A DNA stretch of 32,667 nt from Ruminococcus sp. UBA1780 (GTDB lineage: Bacteria > Bacillota > Clostridia > Oscillospirales > Ruminococcaceae): assembly GCA_002315235.1 (NCBI GenBank), contig DCGK01000112.1, positions 1,068 through 33,734 of the forward strand, in the 5' to 3' direction. This document shows, piece by piece, positions 24,955 to 32,397 of this stretch (its first letter is position 1; the number at the start of each line of letters is the position of its first letter). The notes under the pieces are model-generated. The model was not told where the DNA came from and searched no databases. It saw nothing but the letters and a program-made list of their open reading frames with translations. The translations under genes and the position numbers were made by a program.

Positions 24955-26045
24955 AAACGGGTCTTTACATTCATGTTCCGTTCTGCATAAGGAAATGTCC
25001 GTACTGTGATTTTTATTCTGTGTCGTCTCATTCGGATGATACATACAGAAAATATACAGATGCGGTTCTCCGTAATATTCGCCGCTATACTTCCGGTTAT
25101 CCCGGGCTGAAGTTTGATACTGTGTATTTCGGGGGAGGAACTCCCTCAGTTATGCCTGCCGGTTTCTTCAGTGAGATATTATATGAAAACCGCGGTTTTA
25201 TTACTGATGATGCAGAGATTACCATGGAGATGAATCCGAAGACAGCAGCTGTCAGCAAGCTGTCAGCAATAAGAAAAAGCGGAGTGAACAGAATATCAGT
25301 CGGAATTCAGTCCGCAGTTGATTCAGAGCTGACTGATCTCGGAAGAATTCATAATTTTGCAGAAGCTGCAAAGGCAGTAAGTGATGCCCGCAGTTCAGGC
25401 TTTGAAAACATTTCCGGAGATCTGATGATTGGAATAAAAGGCCAGAATGCAGATACTCTTGTTCAGTCAGTACATTCACTGGCGGAGCTTGAACTTCAGC
25501 ATATTTCCGGATATCTTCTCAAGATAGAACCGGGAACCGAGTATTTCAGAAACCGTGTGTCAGGCGAAGTGCCTGATGAGGACATGTCTGCTGATCTGTA
25601 TCTTCTTGCTGTAAAGACACTTGCTGAGAGAGGATATTTTCAGTACGAGATTTCAAATTTTTCAAAACCCGGATATGAAAGCAGACACAATCTCAGGTAC
25701 TGGAAAAGCAGGGAGTATATCGGCATAGGTCCTTCGGCGCACTCGTACTTTGACGGGAAACGCTTTGAAGTTCCCCGCAGCCTTGCTGATTTTACCGCAG
25801 CTGATATTCAGTCTGAAACTATAAATGAAGAGAATCCGGGAAGCTTTTTTGAAAAGGCTATGCTTGTACTCAGGCTTGCGGGAGGTCTCAGAAAAAGTGA
25901 CTTTCCTGATGAGTTCCGCTCTGTTGCAGAACGGGCCGGAAAATTCAGAAATACAGGCCTGATAAATATAACTGAAGAGAGTATTTCTTTTACACCGGAA
26001 GGTTTTCTGGTTTCAAATGCTCTCATTTCAGAATTGCTGGGTTAA
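24951..26045 (+). CDS. hemW: HemW-type radical SAM haem chaperone (coproporphyrinogen oxidase-like)
   Basis: 364 residues. The radical-SAM cluster motif C-x3-C-x2-C is C12, C16, C19 (PFCIRKCPYCDFYS), followed by YFGGGTPS and ISVGIQS. The motif HNLRYW near residue 246 is the HNxxYW motif that marks HemW rather than the true oxygen-independent oxidase HemN; HemW binds haem and delivers it. It is cytoplasmic or membrane-associated. Start ATG 24951 overlaps the zinc-ribbon gene; no clear ribosome site of its own. No other haem gene is near. Confidence 0.93.
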   Translation: MKTGLYIHVPFCIRKCPYCDFYSVSSHSDDTYRKYTDAVLRNIRRYTSGYPGLKFDTVYFGGGTPSVMPAGFFSEILYENRGFITDDAEITMEMNPKTAAVSKLSAIRKSGVNRISVGIQSAVDSELTDLGRIHNFAEAAKAVSDARSSGFENISGDLMIGIKGQNADTLVQSVHSLAELELQHISGYLLKIEPGTEYFRNRVSGEVPDEDMSADLYLLAVKTLAERGYFQYEISNFSKPGYESRHNLRYWKSREYIGIGPSAHSYFDGKRFEVPRSLADFTAADIQSETINEENPGSFFEKAMLVLRLAGGLRKSDFPDEFRSVAERAGKFRNTGLINITEESISFTPEGFLVSNALISELLG

Positions 26046-26119
26046 GGAAGTACTGATCAGGGCTGACTGCGCAGACTGTGCGTTAAGTTGTCAGACGTGA
26101 TTGAATCAGTGTTTCCTTA
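26043..26119 (+). other. 77-base folded intergenic element after hemW
   Basis: Bases 26043-26057 pair with 26105-26119 over 15 positions, with two adjacent G-U pairs and no mismatch (arms TAAGGAAGTACTGAT and ATCAGTGTTTCCTTA). Inside, CTGAC (26063-26067) pairs with GTCAG (26090-26094), and CGCA (26070-26073) with TGCG (26079-26082). The fold starts at the hemW stop codon. The following bases are A-rich, not T-rich, so it is not a standard terminator on this strand. It could be a processed RNA, a leader of corA or a small palindromic repeat. Confidence 0.6.
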
Positions 26120-26153
26120 GGAAAAAATTATAAAGAAGAAGGTGAAAAAATTA

Positions 26154-26291
26154 ATGGACGGCGATCCTGGGTGTAACAACAATAAAATATATGATCCGTT
26201 CAGGTATTTTTTCGGCTTTTCCGGTTTATCTGTACGGACCGGAAAGGATGTAACTATTCTTTATTATGAAACAGATTTACAAAACAAATGA
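26154..26291 (+). CDS. Possible 45-codon leader ORF overlapping the start of corA
   Basis: ATG 26154 follows AAGAAGGTG by about ten bases. The frame runs 45 codons (begins MDGDPGCNNNKIYD, ends ETDLQNK) and stops at 26289-26291, 26 bases inside corA in another frame. corA itself has no ribosome site at normal distance, so coupling or competition with this ORF is plausible. A stem TTTCCGGT (26218-26225) / ACCGGAAA (26238-26245) lies inside it. No known family; whether it is translated is unproven. Confidence 0.35.
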   Translation: MDGDPGCNNNKIYDPFRYFFGFSGLSVRTGKDVTILYYETDLQNK

Positions 26292-27207
26292 CGGAAAAAT
26301 CAGCACAGTTGATTCCTGGGAAGAGGGATGCTGGATTTCACTGGTTTCACCGTCGGAAACTGAACTTATCGAAGTAGCTCAGCAGAATGGCATCGAAGCT
26401 GATGATATTCGTGCTGCCCTCGATGATGAGGAACGCTCACGTATTCAGATTGAAGACACATACACCATGATTATCGTGGACGTTCCAACAATTGAAGTAC
26501 GTAATGAAAAACAGTATTACGTGACAATTCCTATGTCTATTATTCTTACAAAAAAGGCGATAATCACGGTTTGTCTTGAAAAGACAGAGGTTCTCAAGGC
26601 TTTTGCGGAATCAAAAATCCGTAATTTTCATACACACATGAAAACAAGATTTGTTCTGCAGATTCTTTATAAAAATGCATCACTTTTTCTTCAGTATCTT
26701 CGTAATATCAACAGACAGAGTGAGAACATTGAGACAAGCATGCATAAGTCTACAAAAAACAAGGAACTCATAGAGATGCTTGAACTTGAAAAATCACTTA
26801 TGTATTTTACTACATCACTTCGTTCAAACGAAATGGTACTTGAAAAGCTTCTTAAAACAGAAGCAATAAAAAAATATCCTGAGGATCATGATCTTCTTGA
26901 GGATGTTATCATTGAAAACAAGCAGGCTATTGAGATGTCAAACATTTACACCGGAATTCTCAGCAGTACAACTGATGCCTTTGCTTCAATTATCAACAAC
27001 AACCTTAACATAATCATGAAGATTCTTGCCACCATTACAATTGTTCTTTCTATTCCTACCATGATATTCAGTGCCTACGGAATGAACCTCAGCCCGCAGA
27101 GCATGCCGCTTTCGCAGAATCCTTATGGATTTGCACTGGTAATTATCATAACCATAGTACTTAGTCTTATTATTGCTTTTATTTTTTTCAAGAAAAAACT
27201 ATTTTAA
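26266..27207 (+). CDS. corA: CorA-family magnesium transporter
   Basis: 313 residues, normal length. A cytoplasmic domain (residues 1-240), then two TM helices near the C-terminus with the signature YGMN (FSAYGMNL) between them; it makes a pentameric Mg2+ (or Co2+) channel. The ending FFKKKLF is the usual basic tail. ATG 26266 agrees with relatives (MKQIYKTNDGK); the nearest ribosome-site-like run GGAAAGGA ends 17 bases before it, unusually far. I looked for a known Mg2+ riboswitch and did not recognise one. Confidence 0.95.
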   Translation: MKQIYKTNDGKISTVDSWEEGCWISLVSPSETELIEVAQQNGIEADDIRAALDDEERSRIQIEDTYTMIIVDVPTIEVRNEKQYYVTIPMSIILTKKAIITVCLEKTEVLKAFAESKIRNFHTHMKTRFVLQILYKNASLFLQYLRNINRQSENIETSMHKSTKNKELIEMLELEKSLMYFTTSLRSNEMVLEKLLKTEAIKKYPEDHDLLEDVIIENKQAIEMSNIYTGILSSTTDAFASIINNNLNIIMKILATITIVLSIPTMIFSAYGMNLSPQSMPLSQNPYGFALVIIITIVLSLIIAFIFFKKKLF

Positions 27208-27217
27208 TTTAAAAGTA

Positions 27218-27246
27218 TTGAAAAATATCTGATTATGTGTTAGAAT
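27218..27246 (+). promoter_or_regulatory. SigA promoter with a long leader
   Basis: TTGAAA (27218-27223), exactly 17 bases, TAGAAT (27241-27246), ten bases after the corA stop. Transcription would start near 27253, about 250 bases before the next gene. Confidence 0.7.
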
Positions 27247-27382
27247 ATACTAGTGTTGTTACAGTTAAAGAAAAATTTTTACTTATCAATGCATCTCCGG
27301 ATTGCATGGAAGATACTTTCGGGTCCGGAAAGTGGCATATCCCGTATAGTTTTTGTTGCATTACAGAATTATAGTAAATATT

Positions 27383-27418
27383 GCCGATATGCACGGAAAT
27401 GACGCAGTCATCGGATGT
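27383..27418 (+). repeat. Conserved intergenic element, copy B
   Basis: Matches copy A (2518-2563) at 34 of 36 positions, lacking A's 10-base insertion. As RNA it can fold with an outer stem TGCAC / GTGCA, an internal loop with a GGA on each side (CGGAA and CGGAT), and an apical stem ATGAC / GTCAT with loop GCA. CAGTGAAAGTC follows 25 bases later here (27444-27454) and 35 bases later in copy A (2599-2609). Confidence 0.6.
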
Positions 27419-27441
27419 GCAAGGCAGTATAAAAAAATGAT

Positions 27442-27478
27442 TACAGTGAAAGTCAGATTTATTTTGACGTTCACTGTA
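27442..27478 (+). other. Terminator-like hairpin without a T-run
   Basis: TACAGTGAA pairs with TTCACTGTA, then an A-G mismatch, then GTCA with TGAC. It resembles the terminator at 22733-22763, with a G-C pair there replaced by an A-T pair here. The plus-strand tail is TATTAAAC, so termination is doubtful; attenuation or processing is possible. Confidence 0.5.
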
Positions 27479-27500
27479 TATTAAACATGAGGTGGACGGA

Positions 27501-29009
27501 TTGGCTAAGAAAAAAAATAATCAGAAGGTTAATTATACCCCTGCAGTTAAAAAGAAAAAACAGGATCCGATGATATTTGCAGTCTGCGCATTCGGTGCAG
27601 TTGTACTTATATCGCTCCCTATTCTCGGTAAGGTAATGTCTGATGCAGGAAAGGAGCCTGAGGTTGAAAACTTCAGCAACTCCGGATGGAACAGCATTAA
27701 CGGTGAGATGATTTACATTGATCCTGATACACATCAGAAAGCTGTCGGACTTTATCAGATTGACGGCAAGTCATATCTTTTTGATGCTGACGGAGGCATT
27801 ACTCCTGGATGGACAACATTTGACGAAAATGTCGTATATGTAACAAAGGATGGTACTCTTGCATCGGGGCTTTACATGATTGGTTCAGATACATTCTATT
27901 TTGACCAGAATAATTTCGGAATGTTTTCAGGATTTAAGTCTGTTGACGGAGCAGTTTACTGCTTCAGTGATGATGGACGTGCCATGAAGGGCTTTACTGA
28001 ACTTGATGACGGAACATATTATTTTAATGAAGACGGTGTTCTTCAGACAGGATGGTTCCAGGCTGGTGATGACGGAAAGAACTATTATTCATCAGATTCC
28101 GGAGTGCTTGCAAAAGGCTGGAAGATTCTTGAGGACGGAACACACTATTTTACAGAAGATTTCAGTGCTGCAAGCGGAAACCTTAAGGTTGATGACACTG
28201 TTTACAGCTTTGACGAATTCGGATGTCCGGACGCAAGCGCTGAGGTGACAACGACAGCTCCGGTAACAACAGCTCCTGATGTTACAACAACGGCTCCTGA
28301 TGTGACAAAGGCAGAAGAAAAGCCGGTAACTGAAGCTCCGGAAGAAGGACGCATTCAGATGCTCAATGACAGGAAGGAACCGTTCAAGGGAAGAAACAAC
28401 ATTGACGGAAAGAACTATTTCCTTGATGAAAACGGTTATACTCTTCCGCAGGGCTTCTCGGAATACGGTGACAACAAGGATACCTACTATACTTATGAAG
28501 ACGGTACAATTGCCGTAGGTGAAGTAACAATTGATCATGATACATATCTCTTCGGTGATGACGGTATCATGAAAAAGGAATGCTTCCAGTCATATAACGG
28601 CAAAACTGTTTACTTCCTTAAAAACGGTAAGATGGCAAAGGGATTTACAGGCGTAAACGGACAGAAGTACTACTTCAGCTATAAGGACGGTAATATGCAG
28701 AAGGGCTACATTTCAGTCGGACCTAACAGATATTACCTCAACGATCAGGGTGTTGTACTTTCAGGCTGGATCAGAATGGCCGACGATAACCTTTACTACT
28801 TCAACAACGATGGTGCAGGTGTTTCAGGATACCAGTACATCGGTGATAACAAGTATTATTTTGATTCAAACGGTATTCTTCAGACAGGTTTCCAGACAAT
28901 TAACGGAACAGTTTACTATTTCGGTAACGATGGTATTATAAGACCTGGTCACTATGAATACAACGGTGAAATGAGAAACTTTAATGAAAACGGAATGATG
29001 ACAGAATAA
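27501..29009 (+). CDS. Membrane-anchored protein with cell-wall-binding-type repeats
   Basis: 502 residues. A Lys-rich N-terminus (AKKKNN), one TM helix at about 26-45 with no cleavage site, then about 18 copies of a 20-residue aromatic repeat of the form G(W/F)xxxDGxxYYFxxDGxxxxG (for example TYYFNEDGVLQTGW), as in PF01473 choline/wall-binding repeats. A Thr/Ala/Pro linker near 250-285 (TTAPVTTAPDVTTTAPDV) splits the repeats into two blocks. No catalytic domain is present. It probably lies outside the membrane and binds wall or surface glycans, or spaces other proteins. TTG 27501 is preferred (GAGGTGG six bases upstream, then GCTAAG as in lepA-type starts); GTG 27492 overlaps that site. Confidence 0.85.
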   Translation: MAKKKNNQKVNYTPAVKKKKQDPMIFAVCAFGAVVLISLPILGKVMSDAGKEPEVENFSNSGWNSINGEMIYIDPDTHQKAVGLYQIDGKSYLFDADGGITPGWTTFDENVVYVTKDGTLASGLYMIGSDTFYFDQNNFGMFSGFKSVDGAVYCFSDDGRAMKGFTELDDGTYYFNEDGVLQTGWFQAGDDGKNYYSSDSGVLAKGWKILEDGTHYFTEDFSAASGNLKVDDTVYSFDEFGCPDASAEVTTTAPVTTAPDVTTTAPDVTKAEEKPVTEAPEEGRIQMLNDRKEPFKGRNNIDGKNYFLDENGYTLPQGFSEYGDNKDTYYTYEDGTIAVGEVTIDHDTYLFGDDGIMKKECFQSYNGKTVYFLKNGKMAKGFTGVNGQKYYFSYKDGNMQKGYISVGPNRYYLNDQGVVLSGWIRMADDNLYYFNNDGAGVSGYQYIGDNKYYFDSNGILQTGFQTINGTVYYFGNDGIIRPGHYEYNGEMRNFNENGMMTE

Positions 29010-29029
29010 TTTTCATCTTTCAGATACAG

Positions 29030-29060
29030 AAAAATGCCGGGCAGCTGCCCGGCATTTTTT
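29030..29060. terminator. Bidirectional terminator
   Basis: A perfect 15-bp palindrome; each arm is AAAAATGCCGGGCAG or its complement, with T-runs on both strands. It serves the 27501 gene and the convergent dehydrogenase gene. Confidence 0.95.
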
Positions 29061-29073
29061 GATTTTTATGGGG

Positions 29074-29089
29074 TACTGATTAATCAGTG
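29074..29089. repeat. Palindrome TACTGATTAATCAGTG
   Basis: The inner 14 bases are a perfect palindrome. It covers the stop codon of the dehydrogenase gene. GTACTGAT and ATCAGTGTTTC are identical to the stem arms of the folded element at 26043-26119, here joined by only two bases. Confidence 0.5.
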
Positions 29090-30292
29090 TTTCTGCAGAT
29101 TTACTATAAACTGCTCAAGCTCAGGGTCTGTAAAAATTTTAGGACATCCGCACAGTCTGGCATCAGCCTGAGTTCTTCGCACTATTTTATCTGTATCTGT
29201 TGGTTTCAGCTCTTCAATATAATCCGGTATTCCAAGTAAATTATTAAGGTCACGAATCTGTTCGATTAGTCTGAATGCATTTTCTGTTTCCGAATTATGG
29301 TTATCTGAAAAGTTACAGTTATACGACAGTGCAGAAAGATCAGAATTAATTTCCGGCATGTATTCCTCAAGAATAAGAGGGAGTATAACAGCGTTTGCTT
29401 TTCCGTGGTGAATGCCGTACAGCTCAGACATTCTGTTTGAGATAGCTTCGGCATATCCGCCTGCAGATCGTCTGAATGAAATTCCGGCGTAGTAAGACGC
29501 TTTGAGAAGATTAAGTCTTGCACTTATGTTTTCCGGATCTATATAGGCATCATACAGGTTTTCAAATACCATGCGGCAGGCCTTGGGAGCATTTACTGTG
29601 TCGCGGTAAAATCGTTCCGAGTAGACACTGATGTATGATTCAACTGCTCTGGTGAGAGTACTCATGCCGCACCATGCAATCATTTCAGAACTGAGAGATA
29701 CGATAAAATCCGGGTCAAGTGCAACCGCTCTCGGTACAAATTCCGAAGACAGAACCGGACGCTTTTTTCCGGAAGAATCCGTAAAAAATGAAAGAAGAGA
29801 CACCTCTGAACCTGTGCCTGTTGTTGTTGGTACAGCATACAGAGGAACAGCACGCTTCGGACGTGCAGTAAAGTCCATAAAATAAGATATATTTTTGGTA
29901 GGATTGGACGCTTTGAGGGCTATGAGCTTTGCGCAGTCAATTACTGTTCCGCCGCCTATGGCTGCGACTGTATCACAGTTTTCGGTTCTGTATAACATAA
30001 ACCCTTTTTCAAGACTGTCTTTGTCATTTTTACCGTTTAAATCAGTGAAATAAACAAAGTCAATACCATATTCGTGAAGTCTGTTTTCGAAAGTGCGTGT
30101 CGCTCCGGTGCTCAGGATATTGTCATCGCTGATGATAAGGACTTTTCCTGCTCCCTCGCTTCGCATTATATCCGCAATATTAAGAACAGACCCGGCACCG
30201 GTAAATTTTTCAGAAATATATATGTTTTTCAGACGCATCATGCAGCATGAAATCTGCTGTAATGATGATAAATATTTTTTCCGTATACCCAT
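29084..30292 (-). CDS. Iron-alcohol-dehydrogenase family protein lacking three of four metal ligands
   Basis: 402 residues, normal length. The nucleotide-binding half is intact: GGGTVIDCAK (113-122) and the family motif PTTTGTGSEVS (155-165). In active group III enzymes Fe2+ or Zn2+ is held by D and H of GMDALTHA and by two later His. Here these positions read S211 and R215 (GMSTLTRAVES), E282 and H296 (IHHGKAN): only one ligand remains. Overall fold motifs are otherwise well kept, so it is not simply a decayed gene. It may bind NAD(P) with another function. ATG 30292 follows AGGGGA by six to seven bases; GTG 30328 has no site. It is alone on its transcript. Confidence 0.85.
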   Translation of the reverse strand: MGIRKKYLSSLQQISCCMMRLKNIYISEKFTGAGSVLNIADIMRSEGAGKVLIISDDNILSTGATRTFENRLHEYGIDFVYFTDLNGKNDKDSLEKGFMLYRTENCDTVAAIGGGTVIDCAKLIALKASNPTKNISYFMDFTARPKRAVPLYAVPTTTGTGSEVSLLSFFTDSSGKKRPVLSSEFVPRAVALDPDFIVSLSSEMIAWCGMSTLTRAVESYISVYSERFYRDTVNAPKACRMVFENLYDAYIDPENISARLNLLKASYYAGISFRRSAGGYAEAISNRMSELYGIHHGKANAVILPLILEEYMPEINSDLSALSYNCNFSDNHNSETENAFRLIEQIRDLNNLLGIPDYIEELKPTDTDKIVRRTQADARLCGCPKIFTDPELEQFIVNLQKH

Positions 30293-30348
30293 AACTAATC
30301 CCCTGATAAAAAATGTTCTGATGTTCACTATAATAAAAGCTTATGTAT

Positions 30349-30377
30349 ATTATATCGTATAAAATGCACAATGTCAA
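30349..30377 (-). promoter_or_regulatory. Perfect consensus SigA promoter of the dehydrogenase-like gene
   Basis: Minus strand TTGACA (30372-30377), exactly 17 bases, TATAAT (30349-30354). It is the only full-consensus promoter I found in the window. Confidence 0.85.
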
Positions 30378-30433
30378 ACAAAAAAATGCGCAGATGTTAT
30401 GTGTATTGCATATATTTTCGCGTATCTTATCTG

Positions 30434-30462
30434 TTGAAATATTTAAATTTATATGTTATACT
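30434..30462 (+). promoter_or_regulatory. Promoter of the pseudouridine synthase gene
   Basis: TTGAAA (30434-30439), 17 bases, TATACT (30457-30462), divergent from the promoter at 30349-30377. Confidence 0.7.
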
Positions 30463-30473
30463 GATTATGTTAT

Positions 30474-30495
30474 CACTGATTAAGGTTAATCAGTG
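30474..30495. promoter_or_regulatory. 22-bp perfect palindrome at the transcription start
   Basis: Arms CACTGATTAA and TTAATCAGTG, centre GG. It begins 12 bases after the -10 at 30457-30462, so it would lie at about +5 to +26. Operator or 5' hairpin. The core CTGATTAA...ATCAG is shared with 29074-29089. Confidence 0.55.
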
Positions 30496-30540
30496 CCCGG
30501 GACAACACAGAGCTTTGAAATACATAGAAAAGGAAACAGT

Positions 30541-31500
30541 ATGAAACAGTTTACTATAAACAGCAATGACGCAGGACAGAGACTGGACAAGTTCATTCTC
30601 AAAGCATTTCCTGATCTGCAGAAGAGTGTTATGTGCAAGGCAGTCAGAACTAAAAACATCAAGTTAAACGGCAGGAGATGTGATATTTCAGACAGACTGA
30701 ACGAAGGCGATGAACTGAAAATATTTATTAATGATGATTTGCTGGGAAAACAGAAAACAGAAAAAACAGCCGGATTCAGAAACGGTAAATCATTAAAAAA
30801 TGAAGATATAATATACGATGATGAGAACATAATTCTGATAAACAAAAAGCCTGGGATTATTGTACACAGCGATATTAAGAATGATCAGGACACGCTGGCT
30901 GACAGACTTAAGAATTATCTTGTAAAAACAGGGGAGTACAAGCCAGGGGAGGAAAATTCATTTGCACCGGCTCTGTGCAACAGACTTGACAGAAATACGG
31001 CAGGAATAGTAATCGGTGCTAAAAATGCTGCGGCCCTGAGAGAAATTAACAAAAAAATACGTGAAGACAACATAGTAAAGAAATATCTGTGCATGCTCGC
31101 ATCAGAGCCGGCTGAGCCGAGAGCTACTCTTACTGCATGGCACAGAAAAGACAATGCTGCAAACATGGTAACTATAAAAAAAGATGAGTTTGAAGGCAGC
31201 AAAAAGATAATAACAAAATACAGGGTAATAGACCGTAACTACAGGAATTCTGTTCTGACAGAGGTTGAACTTGTTACAGGACGAACTCATCAGATAAGGG
31301 CGCATATGGCATTTATCGGATGTCCGATTGTCGGAGATTCACGGTACGGAAACCGTAATGTCAATGAAAGATTCGGTTACAAATATCAGGCGCTCTGTGC
31401 ATACAGACTTATGTTCAGAAAAACAGATGAACCGAATATTCTTTCATACCTTGAAGGAAAGGAATTTGAAAACAAGGATATCTGGTTCCTTGGTGAATAA
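30541..31500 (+). CDS. RluA/RluC/RluD-family 23S rRNA pseudouridine synthase
   Basis: 319 residues. An N-terminal S4 RNA-binding domain (about 12-75: RLDKFILKAFPDLQKS) and a catalytic domain with D150 in CNRLDRNTAG, the family nucleophile, plus TGRTHQIRAHMAFIGCPIVG near 245-265. It isomerises uridines in rRNA; exact sites cannot be told from sequence. ATG 30541 has AAAGGA ahead; an in-frame start at 30493 lacks a site and lies in the leader. It is followed by a bidirectional terminator and converges on the rhomboid gene. Confidence 0.93.
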   Translation: MKQFTINSNDAGQRLDKFILKAFPDLQKSVMCKAVRTKNIKLNGRRCDISDRLNEGDELKIFINDDLLGKQKTEKTAGFRNGKSLKNEDIIYDDENIILINKKPGIIVHSDIKNDQDTLADRLKNYLVKTGEYKPGEENSFAPALCNRLDRNTAGIVIGAKNAAALREINKKIREDNIVKKYLCMLASEPAEPRATLTAWHRKDNAANMVTIKKDEFEGSKKIITKYRVIDRNYRNSVLTEVELVTGRTHQIRAHMAFIGCPIVGDSRYGNRNVNERFGYKYQALCAYRLMFRKTDEPNILSYLEGKEFENKDIWFLGE

Positions 31501-31520
31501 AGATACCGAAAAAATAAAAA

Positions 31521-31568
31521 GCACATCAAAACTACGCAAAAACGTATTTTTGATGTGCACTGTTTTTT
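31521..31568. terminator. Terminator between convergent genes
   Basis: GCACATCAAAA pairs with TTTTGATGTGC, and inside TACG with CGTA; seven T follow on the plus strand and A-rich bases precede it, so it can act both ways. Confidence 0.88.
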
Positions 31569-31584
31569 TCGGGGTATTTTGCTG

Positions 31585-32172
31585 TCAGTAAGGTAATAAT
31601 TTCTGATTTTCCTTTGGAGCGAACATAAATCCGAAAGCTGCGCCGATAAGTCCGCCGAGGATGTGTGAAAGCTGTGAAACATTATCGTGTCCCAGTGAAT
31701 CAATAAGCTCCTTGCCAATGTAGAATACAGCGGCGAGAATAAGTGTTACAGGGATGCTGCCATCCTTTATATTTCCGCATGAAGCAAGAAGAATGAACAT
31801 AAACACTATGCCGCTTGCTCCGCAGAGAATATTATTGAAAAATACGATATTGATTGCGGCGGTAAGCAGTGCAGTGACTGCCATCATGAAAAGCAGTCGT
31901 TTACTTCCGTATTTTTCTTCAAGCATAGGGCCGAGAATAAGGATAAAGCTGAAGTTTCCGGTGAAATGTCCCCATCCGGCGTGACCGATTACGTGGGTGA
32001 ACAGTCTGAGATAAAACAGAGGATTAAGAAGAGAATCTCTGTATACAACGAACAGACTGTGAAATCCTTTGAGTCCCGGGATGGAACTGATCAGCTGTAC
32101 TGCAAAAGCGATAAGTGTAAATGTAAGTATTACCGGGGCGTTGTAGTCAAATTTTGAAAGTATTTTTTTCAT
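31585..32172 (-). CDS. Rhomboid-family intramembrane serine protease
   Basis: 195 residues, about six TM helices. The catalytic dyad is S120 in CGASGIVF and H170 in SHILGG; the conserved HxxxN of TM2 is GHFTGN with N73. It cuts TM segments of other membrane proteins; substrates are unknown. It is compact, without extra soluble domains. ATG 32172 follows AAGGAGAC. It is downstream of hpf on the same strand but with its own promoter. Confidence 0.92.
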   Translation of the reverse strand: MKKILSKFDYNAPVILTFTLIAFAVQLISSIPGLKGFHSLFVVYRDSLLNPLFYLRLFTHVIGHAGWGHFTGNFSFILILGPMLEEKYGSKRLLFMMAVTALLTAAINIVFFNNILCGASGIVFMFILLASCGNIKDGSIPVTLILAAVFYIGKELIDSLGHDNVSQLSHILGGLIGAAFGFMFAPKENQKLLPY

Positions 32173-32257
32173 TGTCAGTCTCCTTTTTTGTTATTGTTCT
32201 GTCAAAGCTCTGCTTTACAGTGAATACAATAAACAGCTGTATTCTCTGTGTTGTTAT

Positions 32258-32287
32258 ATTTTATCACACATGATATATATATGTCAA
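32258..32287 (-). promoter_or_regulatory. Promoter of the rhomboid gene
   Basis: Minus strand TTGACA (32282-32287), 18 bases, TAAAAT (32258-32263). The -35 starts six bases after the large hairpin at 32293-32329. Confidence 0.65.
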
Positions 32288-32292
32288 TAGAC

Positions 32293-32382
32293 GCACCGAA
32301 GGCTGTCCGGTCAGGACAGCCTTCGGTGCAGTGTAGTGGACCCTTTTTCAAGGGCAGGTTTATCATTACAGCGAAATCGCTG
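32293..32382 (-). other. Three hairpins after hpf, without a T-run
   Basis: In transcript order: CAGCGA/TCGCTG (32369-32382), CCCTT/AAGGG (near 32341-32353), and a perfect 16-bp stem GCACCGAAGGCTGTCC with its complement (32293-32329, loop of five). None has a clear T-run on either strand. The last is probably the 3' end of the hpf mRNA by termination or processing. The rest of 32173-32397 holds only the rhomboid promoter. Confidence 0.6.
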
Positions 32383-32397
32383 CAGTAGTGGCTTTAA

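Larger units (their letters stand above)
27253..27500 (+). other. Long untranslated leader of the 27501 gene
   Basis: No ORF of note. It holds a short hairpin region (ACTTTC with GAAAGT near 27314-27332; outer CCGGA with TCCGG), the conserved element at 27383-27418 and a terminator-like hairpin at 27442-27478. Such a leader suggests control after transcription start, or a separate small RNA ending at the last hairpin. I did not recognise a known riboswitch class. Confidence 0.5.

Noticed and set aside
24595..25044. Minus-strand frame over the zinc-ribbon gene and hemW start
   Set aside because: It is antisense to two coupled genes with clear motifs and has no ribosome site of its own.
26043..26119. 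tRNA-sized fold as a tRNA gene
   Set aside because: The outer stem is 15 bp and there is no T-loop, D-loop or anticodon arm pattern.
26120..26265. Mg2+ riboswitch (M-box) before corA
   Set aside because: The expected conserved M-box segments and length of about 170 bases with three long stems were not seen.
27383..27418. c-di-GMP riboswitch (GEMM) at the shared element
   Set aside because: The conserved core of GEMM-I (GCACAGGGCAAACC-type) and tetraloop receptor are absent, and the element is too short.
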